From Sophora flavescens (lineage: Eukaryota; Streptophyta; Magnoliopsida; Fabales; Fabaceae), in contig CM061067.1 of the NCBI GenBank assembly GCA_030762895.1, positions 53,035,667-53,099,666 on the forward strand: 64,000 nt of DNA, given 5' to 3'. This document shows positions 24,724-35,718 of the stretch, piece by piece. The first letter of the stretch is position 1; the number at the start of each line of letters is the position of its first letter. The notes beneath the pieces were generated by a model. The model did not search any database, was not told where the DNA came from, and worked only from the letters and a program-made list of their open reading frames with translations. Position numbers and translations under genes: made by a program.

Positions 24724-25777
24724 TCAAGCATCACCCTGAGCAACTGGAGTCGGGATCCTCATATGCTCCAACACCAGTCGCAGTGTCTGGCCCTGCTCGA
24801 TGCTCGTCTGCATCAGCTGCTGGTGTGCCAGAGTCAACTGTGCAATCTGGTTCGCCATCTGTTGCTCTCTCTTGCTCTTCTCCCGAAGCTCCGCGTTCAG
24901 CTGTGTGATGGTGTCCTGCATTTGGTTGAACTACTCCTTAGGGACGGTATCGGTGTAGGAAGGAGCCGGCGTGCCGGATGATGAAGCGATAAACTCGCCT
25001 CCCAGGTGTCCGAGGCCATATACGTGGCCCTTCTTGTTCCTGCCCCCGACGACCTCCAAATAAATGGCATTATCGTCGACGGAGATAGGAGAGCTAAGCC
25101 CATCACCAGTCAAGGCCTCATCTTGTGACTGTGAGGCACGTGATATGGCATCGTCCTTCTTCTCGTTGAAACACACCTACAAAGTATAATTGAAGAGATT
25201 TAGTTAAAATTAAAATCAATATTAACAAATCATTTATAATAAATTACAAGTAAACACTAAATTTTTTTTTTTGCTTACAGCATAGTTACGGACCGTGTCG
25301 TTGACCCATGTCCCCGACTTCAACTTCTTCGTCCTCTCCACCAACTCCATAGCAGTGGGGCCCCGCTGTTTCTGTGCTTTCTGCACAGAAAAATATAATC
25401 TTAAATTCATAAGAATAATTAAAAATGAAAACTAATTAAATAGTATAATAAGTCAAAAGTTTAATGTATTACCAGCTTGTCGTAGTGGGCGGCGGTTGAT
25501 TTAGACCCGCCGGTCCAAGCACATGCGTCACCATCAGAAGCTCGATTACCCCGAGCTGTGGCCTGGATCTCCTGGAACTTCTCAGTAGCCCAGTATTGGT
25601 CCAGCTGCCTCCTGATCTCAGGATCCACCCACTTCCCCTTATTCTTACCCTTCCTCAGCTTGTTCGTCAGATTCTTCATGACCAGTGAGCCTTTATGCTC
25701 AAATATGTCCCTGACGAGACCCTCTAAAGCTACGTCCCACCTATACTCTTTCTGCAACTTAAAGTTGTTAGGAAATT

Positions 25778-25821
<44 letters not shown>

Positions 25822-26381
25822 GTAAATCTAATTTAAATAACTTAATAAATCGTTACCTTAAACTCTTGAAACAACTGATCCCTATGGCCCCATGGGATGG
25901 CCTTCCATGTAGACCATGGACCATCAAACTTGCGTCGCAGGATCTTCGATATCGAAACAGAAGGGCCCTTCGCGGGAAGAAAGCTGCAGTAAAATTAGAG
26001 CATTAATAAATGTTATAAAAAAACAAAAAAACAAGTAAATAGAAATTAACGATATTTTATATATATTAAAATTAAATTAGCTTACTCGTTATCCCCCTTG
26101 GGGATAAGAAGAATCCTCCTGTCGGATGGACCACGACTCTCCTGTCCCGATGATGATGATGGTCCTGTCATAGGTGTGGATGCTGAGGGTGCAGCCTGTG
26201 TCCTGACCACATGAGGCTGGGTAGGGGGTGCAACTCCATCACCCTGAGGTGTCCCGTCCACAGAGGTGCTGGTAAGGTGGTCTCGATCTTAAGGCTGTGG
26301 GTCGGCCGGCAAAGGGACTCTCGCAGCATGACCTCTGCCACGACCTCCACGACGACCCCTACCTCTAGAGGAATCTGGCAT
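24724..26381 (-). pseudogene. TNPA-like transposase (Transposase_24 / Ptta family), five exons
   Basis: ATG at 26381 opens an Arg/Gly-rich N-terminus (SSRGRGRRGGRGRGH) that meets a TAA about 30 codons in. Later exons read FLPAKGPSVSISKILRRKFD and GPWSTWKAIPWGHRDQLFQE (about 25980-25858), YRWDVALEGLVRDIFEHKGS with KGKWVDPEIRRQLDQYW (25757-25475), KSGTWVNDTVRNYA (25383-25279), and NAIYLEVVGGRNKKGHVYGL (25176-24931). After an in-frame stop there follows a coiled-coil tail (NQMQDTITQLNAELREKSKR) to 24724. This is the plant En/Spm DNA-binding protein family. A (TA)n run sits in the intron at about 25782-25820. Two stops make this copy non-functional unless bypassed. Confidence 0.85.
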
Positions 26382-29043
26382 CTTTGTAAAAAATGAAAAG
26401 ATGATTACACAACAATGTAAATAATACAAAAATAAATTACCTAAGTAGAATGACATTTACACAATGAATTATGACATAAATAAATTACCTAAGTAGAATC
26501 TCCGTCACTAAATTCACCCCCACTCTCATCAGTCTCACTTGATCGGAATGTGCCTTCGCTAGATGCGTCAAACTCGATTGATCCATTAACTCTTTTTCAA
26601 CTTCTTCCCCATTTCCAGAAATGTCCGCCAGAGAATTAACAATAATGTCCGGGGTAATTTGCAACGGTACGTGGGGTCTTGAAAACTCATCATCTTGGTA
26701 CGGAGCATCTTTTTCAGGCTGGTTGATTACATTATCAGTAATTATACTGCGAGCCTTTATCTTAATAACACCCAACCAGCCTTGATGTCCTTCGGGATAT
26801 GGCGAGTAATAAACCTGATCTGCCTGTTGTGAAAAAATGAATGGGTCGTACGCCTTATTATACCTTCGAGACAGCCTAACTTGAACAATACCATATTTTT
26901 TATCGATTTTTGTCCCTACGTCAAGAGTAGGATCAAACCAATCACACTTGAAGATAACTAACTTCATCACGGGGAAATCGGTATAATCGAGTTCAAGGAT
27001 GTCAGTTAGAACCCCATAGAAATCATCCTCTACATTGCCATCAGTGGCTCGCACACAAACACCATAGTTACATGACTGCATTCCTTTATTCCATGTTTTT
27101 GTGTTAAATTTATATCCATTTACAATGTAAGTATTCCACGATGTAACCCATCTGTTAGGCCCCCATGCCAAATTTGTCAACAATGGATTTTGAACATTGT
27201 TTTCTGGATCTAGTACCTAAAAAATCAAATATTATATTATTCTTATACATGCTATATATTTAAGGAGATAAAATGTATTGCAACAAATGAAGATGCTTAA
27301 CCTACATATTTACTGAACCACATAGCAAAGTGAGAAGTATTTTCTCGATCAACCTGATCATTTCAAATGTCAGGTTGGAGATCCCTTAGAAAATTGTCGT
27401 GCATCCTACATATGGGAGATTAACAGCAGGACGATTAATAATCATAAATATAAATTGAACTTATAAAAGACATTGTAGAAACTTACTCTAAATATGGCGC
27501 CACCTCTTCACAATTTTGAAGGATATACAGATGAGCAGCATTAATGTCACGCTGCTCCAAGAAATATCCTTTTGATTTGCCACTAAATCTACCCGGATAG
27601 TTGAATATTGATATAGGAGGACTAGTTGAACTTCCTTCACCCAAATCAACGTTTCTAGGCATCCTTGTCCTTCTTGTGTTAACTTCGTCCGGATAGTAAT
27701 AAGAGGAAAAAGTGGAAGTCTCCTCTACTAAGTATGCTTCACAAATGGAACCCTCCACTCGTGCCTTGTTCTTGACTTTGTGTTTAAGGGAGTGCAGGAA
27801 CCTATTAAAGAGGGATACATATAAATAATTACTAGTTTTAGGGAAAGCTAAACTACGATTTCATGTTCGTGAATTTCATATGTATTAAGTAAAATAGTTG
27901 ATGTTGTTTACCTCTCAAATGGATACATCCAGCGGTATTGGACTGGGCCACCAACTCTTGCTTCGTAAGGTAGATGAACTGGCAGGTGTTCCATGGAATC
28001 AAAGAAACTCGGCGGGAGGATTTGCTCCAACTTACATAACAAAACGGGTATCTTGACTTCCATATCCTTTAACTGATTCACATTTAGTGTTGTCGATGTA
28101 AGCTCCCTGAAAAAGTGGCTAAGCTCAACAAGTGGGTTCCAAATTTGCTTCGGTAATGCGTCGAACGCAATTAGAAGCAACTGTTGCTTGAACACGTGGC
28201 AATCATGACTTTTCGTTCCATGTAACTTTGCTTCCTTAATGTCAACACATCTACCCAGATTGGAAGCATACCCATCTGGTAACTTTAGTTCTTTAACCCA
28301 CTTACAGACGACCATTTTCTGTGTTTTGCTTAGTGTATAACTTGCCTTCGGTTTGATAAGTCTGCCATGACCACCGTCCTGCAACTCAAGCTCCTTCCGA
28401 TTACAAATTTCTGCCAGATCCAACCAGGCTTTATTTGTATCCTTTGTCCTCCCCTTGATGTCCATCACAGTGTCAAACACATTCAAAAACACATTCCTCT
28501 CAGTATGCATGACATCAATGTTGTGACGGAGTAGCTGCGTCCTCCAATTCGACAACCTCCAAAATATACTTGTTTTGTCCAATGATGGTTGACGCCATAA
28601 TCAGGAATATGTTCTCCTTGGGATTCATGACAAGCGGTAAGTACTGTACTCTGCGCCATACATTAGGACCGGTCAAACGTGGTGGAGGCAGTGTTGTCTC
28701 CGCACAACGCTTCTTGAATGCATTCTTGTTTCGCCTATAAGGATGATCTTCTGGAAGGAATTGACGATGACAATCAAAATATGAGATCTTTCAACTGTTT
28801 TTAAGCATGAATGCCTTCGATCGCTCCATACATATTGGGCATCCAAGCTTCCCCGCGGTCATCCAACCCGACATCATCCCATAGGCGGGAAAGTCATTGA
28901 TCATCCACATCAAAACTGCTTTCATGATGAAATTCTGCCTCAAAGATACGTCATATGTCAACACACCATCATTCCACAGCATCGTCAACTCATCTATCAG
29001 CGGCTGCAAGTACACATCAATCTTACCTTTTGGATTAGACGGA

Positions 29044-29746
29044 TGATAAGCCTCTGGCTTATCTAGTTTTATAACTAGTAAGACGGCGGTTTACGTGCTA
29101 ATTAGTCGAGTTCAATCTCGTTTTCGCCCAAATTTGCCTTGTTTTGTTCCTAAGTCGGACTTTGACTCATTTTGCATCTTTTGTGTAGTTTTTAGCTTCT
29201 TTTGGATAGAATTACGCTTGTGGTTGCTTGTGTTGTTTTCAGGTCAATAAGTGAAGCTCTGAGAATTAGGGAAAGTCAAGAAATAGTGGAGATTGCCATT
29301 CTGGAGATTCTCACCCCGCGAACAGGATTCTCGCCTCGCGAATAATGAAGACTTGGAAGTCAGAGACCATCACGGCCTAGCCGTGATGTGTATCACGGCC
29401 GTGACCAAAAACCCACACAAGTCAGAGACCATCACAGCTTAGCCGTGATTAACATCACGGGCCGTGACAAGAAGGCTCGCGTCGCGATACATACTTCGCG
29501 TCGCGAGGGTTTAAATTCCAGAAGTGCGCTAGAAACAGAAGCCGTCACGGCCAGGCCGTGATGACCATCACGGCCAGGCCGTGATGACCATCACGGCCGT
29601 GACGCGTGGCCTCCCTATAAATAAGGCACTACAGAACAGAATTGGAGGACTTTTGCATCAGAATTTTGAGAGATCTTTGTAACCCTTATTCTGGAGCTGC
29701 GTCTCCCCTTCTCTTTTCTTATTCTTAGTCTTAGGATGAGTTCCGA
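29044..29746 (+). repeat. Inverted partial LTR (U3 and part of R), arm 1 of palindrome
   Basis: Reads TGATAAGCCTCTGGC outward to inward on the plus strand and pairs with 29780-30465 as an inverted repeat with small indels; the 33-base spacer is 29747-29779. It carries its own TATA-like box tataaata at 29616-29623. The arm shares the palindromic words catcacggccnngccgtgat with the other LTR copies. Confidence 0.92.
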
Positions 29747-30465
29747 GGGGATTAGTTCCTCATGCTCATAGACAAACAATCGGAACTCATCCTAAGACTA
29801 AGAATAAGAAAAGAGAAGGGTAGACGCAGCTCCAGAATAAGGGTTACAAAGATCTCTCAAAATTCGGATGCAAAAGTCCTCCAATTCTGTTCTGCAGTGC
29901 CTTATTTATAGGGAGGCCACGCGTCACGGCCGTGATGGTCATCACGGCCTGGCCGTGACGGCTTCTGTTTCTGGCGCACTTTTGGAATTTATACCCTAGC
30001 GACGCGAAGTATGTATCGCGATCGCGACGCGAGCCTTCTTGTCACGGCCCGTGATGTTAATCACGGCTAAGCCGTGACGGTCTCTGACTTGTGTGGGTTT
30101 TTGGTCACGGCCGTGATACACATCACGGCTAGGCCGTGATGGTCTCTGACTTCCAAGTCTTCATTATTCGCGAGGCGAGAATCCTGTTCGTGGGGCGAGA
30201 ATCTCCGGAATGGCAATCTCCACTATTTCTTGACTTTCCCTAATTCTCAGAGCTTCACTTATTGACCTGAAAACAACACAAGCAACCACAAGCGTAATTC
30301 TATCCAAAAGAAGCTAAAAACTACACAAAAGACGCAAAACGAGTCAAAGTCCGACTTAGGAACAAAACAAGGCAAATTTGGGCGAAAACGAGATTGAACT
30401 CGACTAATTAGCACGTAAACCACCGTCTTACTAGTTATAAAACTAGATAAGCCAGAGGCTTATCA
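29747..30465 (-). repeat. Truncated 3' LTR, arm 2 of palindrome plus loop
   Basis: Begins with TGATAAGCC at 30465, directly after the purine tract, and is collinear with the 5' LTR for about 719 bases (to ...aactaatcccc at 29747). The remaining half of the LTR, about 660 bases, is absent. A TATA-like box lies at 29910-29903. Confidence 0.9.
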
Positions 30466-30484
30466 AACACCCCAAACTTAAACC
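30466..30484 (-). promoter_or_regulatory. Polypurine tract of the gypsy-type element
   Basis: On the minus strand the sequence GGTTTAAGTTTGGGGTGTT directly precedes the 3' LTR start. This is the usual place and wording of the plus-strand primer in plant tRNA-Asp-primed elements. Confidence 0.8.
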
Positions 30485-31844
30485 TTGCTTGTCCCCAAGC
30501 AAGCTAAAACTCAAAAACGACTCAAGACTTGGCAAGCTTAAGGGATTCAATCGATTTCGCACAAATTTCATGCAATCTTAACAAAACAGTTTTTCTCCAA
30601 TGATTTTCCCCCTACATCAATGTAATCCCCACATTCATTTACTTTAAACCATTGAGAACTTCATCATTCATGCAATCATTAGTCTAAGTTGAGGATCAGG
30701 GTCACACACAAAAGGAAGATCACCAATTTCAAACAACTGCCTTCCTCACAAGGGTATGTAAAATTTCACTCATTCGCTCAAGTTCGTCTAGGCTTTCAAC
30801 TTTTTCACTCAATTTCACTTATCAAGAGCACTTCCCATGAATTTGATTTTCATCTCAAAAATGGTCCCAACGAAAACATGCATGCAACATCAGAAGGTCT
30901 TTTAAAGGTTGTAACGGGGCCTGGCTGAAGGTAGGATTTTCAAGGATATTAGGCTTAAGTCCCTAGGAACTAAGAGAGCATGAGCATTAAACACATTTTC
31001 CACTCAAATTCCTTTTTTTCCATTTTTCATTTGGGCTCGGGTGACTACAACCTTTTCCTTGCTATTATCTTTGTTTTGCCCCTTTTCTTTTGGCAATTTT
31101 TGTTTTCTTCTTTTCTTTTCTTTTCTTTTTGCCTTGGGTCAACCTTTATTTTCTTTTTCTCATCCCAATATGACATATCACCTCGTAGCCACCCCAAACT
31201 TAGTTTCTCACAACTCTTTTCTCATTAAGCTTCCATGCTCTCCTAATCCTAAGATTGGGTTAACATGGTTTTTTCAGATTTTGGCTCATAATATAGGGTC
31301 ATCAAGAAACAATAGGTCAATTGGGCTCAATTTGGCTAACTAGGGAACATGCATTAGGGATGGTCCTTTTTAGGCCAAGTGGTTATTCAAAGAAAATTGC
31401 CTAAATCATTTGATGCAACACATAAACATGCAAACCATACAGAGATTCAAGCAAATTCGAGAAAGTGCAACTTAACAGTGATTCACACATTCAAAAACAG
31501 AGTTGGAGGCTCAAATCCTCACCTGGACATTTTGCAAATTGTTTGACCGAGATACGATTCCTAGTGTGTGTACCCCCTCACCCCAAACTTATCATAAATC
31601 AAGTAATCACAACAAAATTCTCAAAGTTCAGTTTTCAATTTTTAAGTGGGGATCAATTTTTCTAATTTCAGAACCTAGGGGGAAATCATCAATGGTCAAA
31701 TAATTCATGCAATCAATCTATGCTCAATTTAATTAAAATCCAACAAGCTTGCCGATACGACATTCATACAACAACTCTTGATCTTCTCAAATTATTCAAG
31801 AGTGACAAACAAAAACAAAACAAGAATCAAAAACAAAACAAAAG
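30485..31844. other. Non-coding internal region of the gypsy-type element
   Basis: Between gag and the 3' LTR I find no pol domains. The words caccccaaactta and its variants occur near 30470, 31190 and 31580. The plus-strand frames with poly-Phe stretches (30980-31343) are pyrimidine-rich artefacts. Confidence 0.6.
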
Positions 31845-32993
31845 TTAGGAGAAGAGAGGGATACCTAGCTTGGGTTGCCTCCCAAGTAGCGCTTGTTTAA
31901 CATCCCGAGCCTGACTTATTAAGAAGCATCCACCTGGATCCCATAGTCTGTGGTACAGAGGCCAAGAGATGCTCATCATGTGAGATCCTCCACCCGGATC
32001 CCATGGTTTATGAAGTGGCCCTCGCAGGAGCAATACGACTCTATCCATACTTCCACCAAGCCTGAGTGTGAAAACTCCATTGACCTCTGTAATTATGAAC
32101 TCACTTCCTCTCGGGTCAAATGGTGTCTTCACGAGGAAGTGTGCCAGACAAGTGGGAGGGTCTAACTTACCGGTGTCCACACATGCATGCAAGCCAACAT
32201 ATTTATTTAACGCATCAAAATCAGGTTGCTTGGCAAGCATGGTGAAATCCTCTACCACTTTATCTTCATTTTGCTCTCTACCCCCTTGCTCCAGTGCCTT
32301 GTCCTTTGCCAACTCCTCTTCCTTAGGTTGCTCTTCCTCAACATGTGGCTGTTCCTGGGCCTTGTCGCTTGTCAATTCCGTTTCCTCCGGTTGTTCTTCC
32401 TCAACATGTGGTAGTCCTTCCTCAACTCCCTGAGAACTAGTTACATCCCAGTCATATCCCAACACCCCACTGCTTCTAGTTGTTGCATCACATTGGCTCT
32501 TAGGGTGGTTCTCGGTATCAACTGGGAAAGTCTCTGGGGGATGCTCATTTAGTTGCCTTGCGAGTTGGGCAATCCTCATCTCTAAATTCTGAAGTGCCAT
32601 CCCTGTATGAGTTGCCAACTTGTCAATGGCTGCGTTTGTATTGATTGACACTTTCTCAAGTGTCGCACTCAACTTCTCAAAAGCCAACTCCCAAGGTTGT
32701 CTTCCACCATTCTGTTGAGGTTGTTGTTGCCAATTTTGTTGAGGTTGTGGTTTCCAGGCTAGACCATCGTCAGCATTACTCCAAGCGAAATCCGGATGGT
32801 CTCTACTCATATCACCCCAATACTGATTCTGACTCTGATAGTTGTTCTGGGGCACGCTGTCATTATGCCATGGTTCCACATATACTTGAGGGAAGTACAA
32901 CGGACAACTCCAAGTGTCATGGTTCCCATCACAATATTCGCAACCCGGAAGCATTCCTTCGTGTACCTCGCATACAAAACAAGGCAAGACCAA
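31845..32993 (-). pseudogene. Gag C-terminal region of the gypsy-type element
   Basis: The frame holds a zinc-knuckle-like motif, C-x2-C-x3-H-x4-C (CEYCDGNHDTWSC), near its start. A Gln/Asn/Trp-rich linker follows, then ALQNLEMRIAQLARQLNEHP with a PVDTENHPK stretch. These are features of the gag C-terminus of plant Athila/Tat-like gypsy elements, which package element RNA in virus-like particles. The N-terminal capsid part is missing upstream; only about 120 bases separate the frame from the primer-binding site. The tail past about residue 300 has no domain I recognise. A deleted or non-autonomous copy. Confidence 0.72.
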
Positions 32994-33114
32994 GTGGAAT
33001 CAAAGAAGTAGAGAGATAGTAGAAAATAAAAAGAAAATAATAAAAATAAAAATAAGAACAAAAATAACTTTACCAAATAATCAAACTCCCCTAAAATCAG
33101 AAAAATTGGTTGTG

Positions 33115-33136
33115 CCAATCCCCGGCAACGGCGCCA
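33115..33136 (-). promoter_or_regulatory. Primer-binding site, tRNA-Asp type
   Basis: On the minus strand it reads TGGCGCCGTTGCCGGGGAT, complementary to the 3' end of plant tRNA-Asp. It lies six bases inside the end of the 5' LTR (...CACCAACA). Confidence 0.9.
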
Positions 33137-33142
33137 AAAACT

Positions 33143-34524
33143 TGTTGGTGAGACGCCGGCAAGTGTACCGGGTCGTCGCAAGTAATAAAAATAACACGGT
33201 AAGTAATTACCGAGGTCGAACTCAGGGATTGGGCTACCAATTCGACTAATCCCCGGGAAATCAGATACGTTCGGTCAAGTTACAGAAGGTGGTTGAGAGA
33301 GAGGGAGATTAATATCAAAAATTTAATTAACAATCTAATAAACTAATTAACTAAAAATCAGAAATTAAAATGTCCAAGGTCACAAATCCACCTACCCAAC
33401 ATGCATACCCAAGTGATGATGAACTCCTCCCTAAGTTCAATTACAATGTCAACCGAGACCCCTAAATTCTCCTAAATCCACTCTCGTGCTCATTAGGACG
33501 TATTCGACGATTGGATTAATTACTTACTAGGTCTCATAATCCTAATCTCGAATTTGATTAATTCTTGTTCCCTACAAGGTTGCACTAATCTCCTACTCAC
33601 TCTCGTGCAATATTCGATTAGTGATCCCAATTCAAGTTCTAAAACGCGAATCGCCGTTCGGCCTCAAACACGTTTAACAAATCAATCACGCAAAACATAT
33701 GATCAATGCAATCAAATCAGAATTGGAAAACAAGAATTGAATTAAAGGAGAAAGACATACATCATATCGGATTTACATCGCCATGGGTGGCTTCATCGTT
33801 CCCTAGGACGAGGGGATTAGTTCCTCATACTCATAGACAAACAATCGGAACTCATCCTAAGACTAAGAATAAGAAAAGAGAAGGGGAGACGCAGCTCCAG
33901 AATAAGGGTTACAAAGATCTCTCAAAATTCTGATGCAAAAGTCCTCCAATTCTGTTCTGCAGTGCCTTATTTATAGGGATGCCACGCGTCACGGCCGTGA
34001 TGGTCATCACGGCCTGGCCGTGATGGTCATCACGGCCTGGCCGTGATGGCTTCTGTTTCTGGCGCACTTCTGGAATTTAAACCCTCGCGACGCGAAGTAT
34101 GTCTCGCGACGCGAGCCTTCTTGTCACGGCCCGTGATGTTAATCACGGCTAAGCCGTGACGGTCTCTGACTTGTGTGGGTTTTTGGTCACGGCCGTGATG
34201 GTCTCTGACTTCCAAGTCTTCATTATTCGCGAGGCGAGAATCCTATTCGCGGGGCGAGAATCTCCATAATGGCAATCTCCACTATTTCTTGACTTTCCCT
34301 AATTCTCAGAGCTTCACTTATTGACCTGAAAACAACACAAGCAACCACAAGCGTAATTCTATCCAAAAGAAGCTAAAAACTACACAAAAGACGCAAAACG
34401 AGTCAAAGTCCGACTTAGGAACAAAACAAGGCAAATTTGGGCGAAAACGAGATTGAACTCGACTAATTAGCACGTAAACCACTGTCTTACTAGTTATAAA
34501 ACTAGATAAGCCAGAGGCTTATCA
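33143..34524 (-). repeat. Full-length 5' LTR of the gypsy-type element
   Basis: Starts TGATAAGCC at 34524 and ends CACCAACA at 33143. It holds a TATA-like box (33975-33968) about 550 bases in and several palindromes of the type tcacggcc...ggccgtga. It lacks a palindrome block near 34192 that is present in the other two copies, and has one extra near 34020, so these blocks vary in number. Confidence 0.9.
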
Positions 34525-35718
34525 ACGAACCCGGAATTATGACTGTTAGGAACATAAACTCCCGCTTCATGCACATCCCCGGGGAAGATTGTACGGAGTC
34601 AGGATAACCGGCCAACAAGAGTATGCTTTTCCAGACTGCCCAAAAGGATTAAATCCATTAGTAGATAACCCCAATCGGACATTCCGAGGTTCCTACGAAA
34701 ATGCCATATGAACCCTATCAAAATGCTTCCAAGCTTCTCCATCAGATGGATGACACAAGACATCTTGCTCCCTCTCATGCTCACTATGCCACCTCATGTG
34801 AGCTGCAGTGGCCATCGAAGAGTACAATATTGTAAGTCTTGGCACGAGCGGAAAGTACCACATCTTTTTTAGTGACCTCTTCTTCTCAATGCCCATCCTA
34901 GTAGTTGTCTCATACCGATCCGCACCACAAAATCGACAACATGTTATGCTTTCCACTGAATCATCCTTATAGTACAATATACATTCATTCGGGTAACAAT
35001 CAATTTTGAAACACCCCAGACCCAAATTTTCCACAGACTTCTTAGCATGATAAAAACTAGTAGGCATCCGATTGTATTCTGGCAATGCCTTGGACACTGA
35101 CCTGGTGAGGCGATTAAAACAGTCTTCTTGCATATTGTAGTCAGATTTGATATTCAACCATTCCATGCACATAAACAACTCCGTGTACTCCCGACATCCT
35201 TCCCACAATGGAGATCGTGCAGCACTCAGCATATCATAGAATCTTTGAGCTTCGGGATTCGGATTCTCCTCTATGTATTGGGAACCCATTCCACCATCTT
35301 ATCCCCCATCTTCTTCTAGTACAACACCAACCGATGGCCCAGCATGATCCATTATCATCTGCTCGTATGGATTCAATTCTTCCCTCTGGTCACCACTTCC
35401 ATAGTACGAACCTTCAAACACAATCGGGTTTAAATCAGGCAACGCCTCACCATGGTTACTCCACCAATAGTAATCAGGCATGAAGCCCTTCTCATAAAGA
35501 TCGGCTACAACTCCATCCACGCTTTTGAAAGATTGACATTTGCATCTTTTGCAAGGACACCACAAATGATCACCGCCCAGTAGTATAAATATCTCCTGGC
35601 TAACAACAAACTCTATAAACTCACCCACTCCAACTCTATACTCTTCCCTAAGACGTTTATTCTGATCCAACCTACGATACATCCATTTCCGATTCTCCGG
35701 AATATCCATTGCTGACAA

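Larger units (their letters stand above)
29044..34524 (-). mobile_element. Gypsy-type LTR element with a fold-back 3' LTR
   Basis: A full 5' LTR (34524-33143, about 1.38 kb) is followed on the minus strand by a tRNA-Asp primer-binding site (33136-33115), a gag region, a purine tract (30484-30466) and a 3' LTR start at 30465. The 3' LTR is read for only about 719 bases and then turns into an inverted copy of its own first 700 bases ending at 29044, so both outer ends of the element are U3 termini (TGATAAGCCTCTGGC). Flanks acgga (29039-29043) and acgaa (34525-34529) form a 5-bp duplication with one difference, and the interrupted TNPD frame reads on across it. No protease, RT, RNase H or integrase is present. 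Confidence 0.9.
26485..35718 (-). pseudogene. TNPD-type CACTA transposase, interrupted by a gypsy-type element
   Basis: The N-terminal part before the insertion has the Transpos_assoc domain (NRKWMYRRLDQNKRLREEYR, HLWCPCKRCKC, FMPDYYWWSNHGE, 35718-35299). It continues through the Cys-rich segment SITCCRFCGADRY and WYFPLVPRLTILYSSMATA (34930-34800), and a segment ending at the insertion at 34524. After the insertion comes Transposase_21 (DELTMLWNDGVLTYDVSLRQ, AGKLGCPICME, 29037-28791), then DUF4218 (RHNIDVMHTERNVFLNVFD, LGRCVDIKEAKLHGTKSHDC, 28582-27908) and DUF4216 (VVRATDG-like, VFKCDWFDP, 27183-26640). Frame changes occur near 28790 and 28570. A normal TNPD cuts the element ends with help from TNPA. 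The interruption and shifts make this copy inactive. Confidence 0.88.

Noticed and set aside
29044..30465. Large palindrome considered as an independent fold-back transposon
   Set aside because: Arms are partial copies of the LTR at 33143-34524, arm 2 directly follows a purine tract, and the target duplication surrounds the whole 29044-34524 unit.
31950..33249. Plus-strand frames opposite the gag region
   Set aside because: Shadows of the minus-strand gag frame and of the LTR; the zinc knuckle and Gln-rich linker are on the minus strand.
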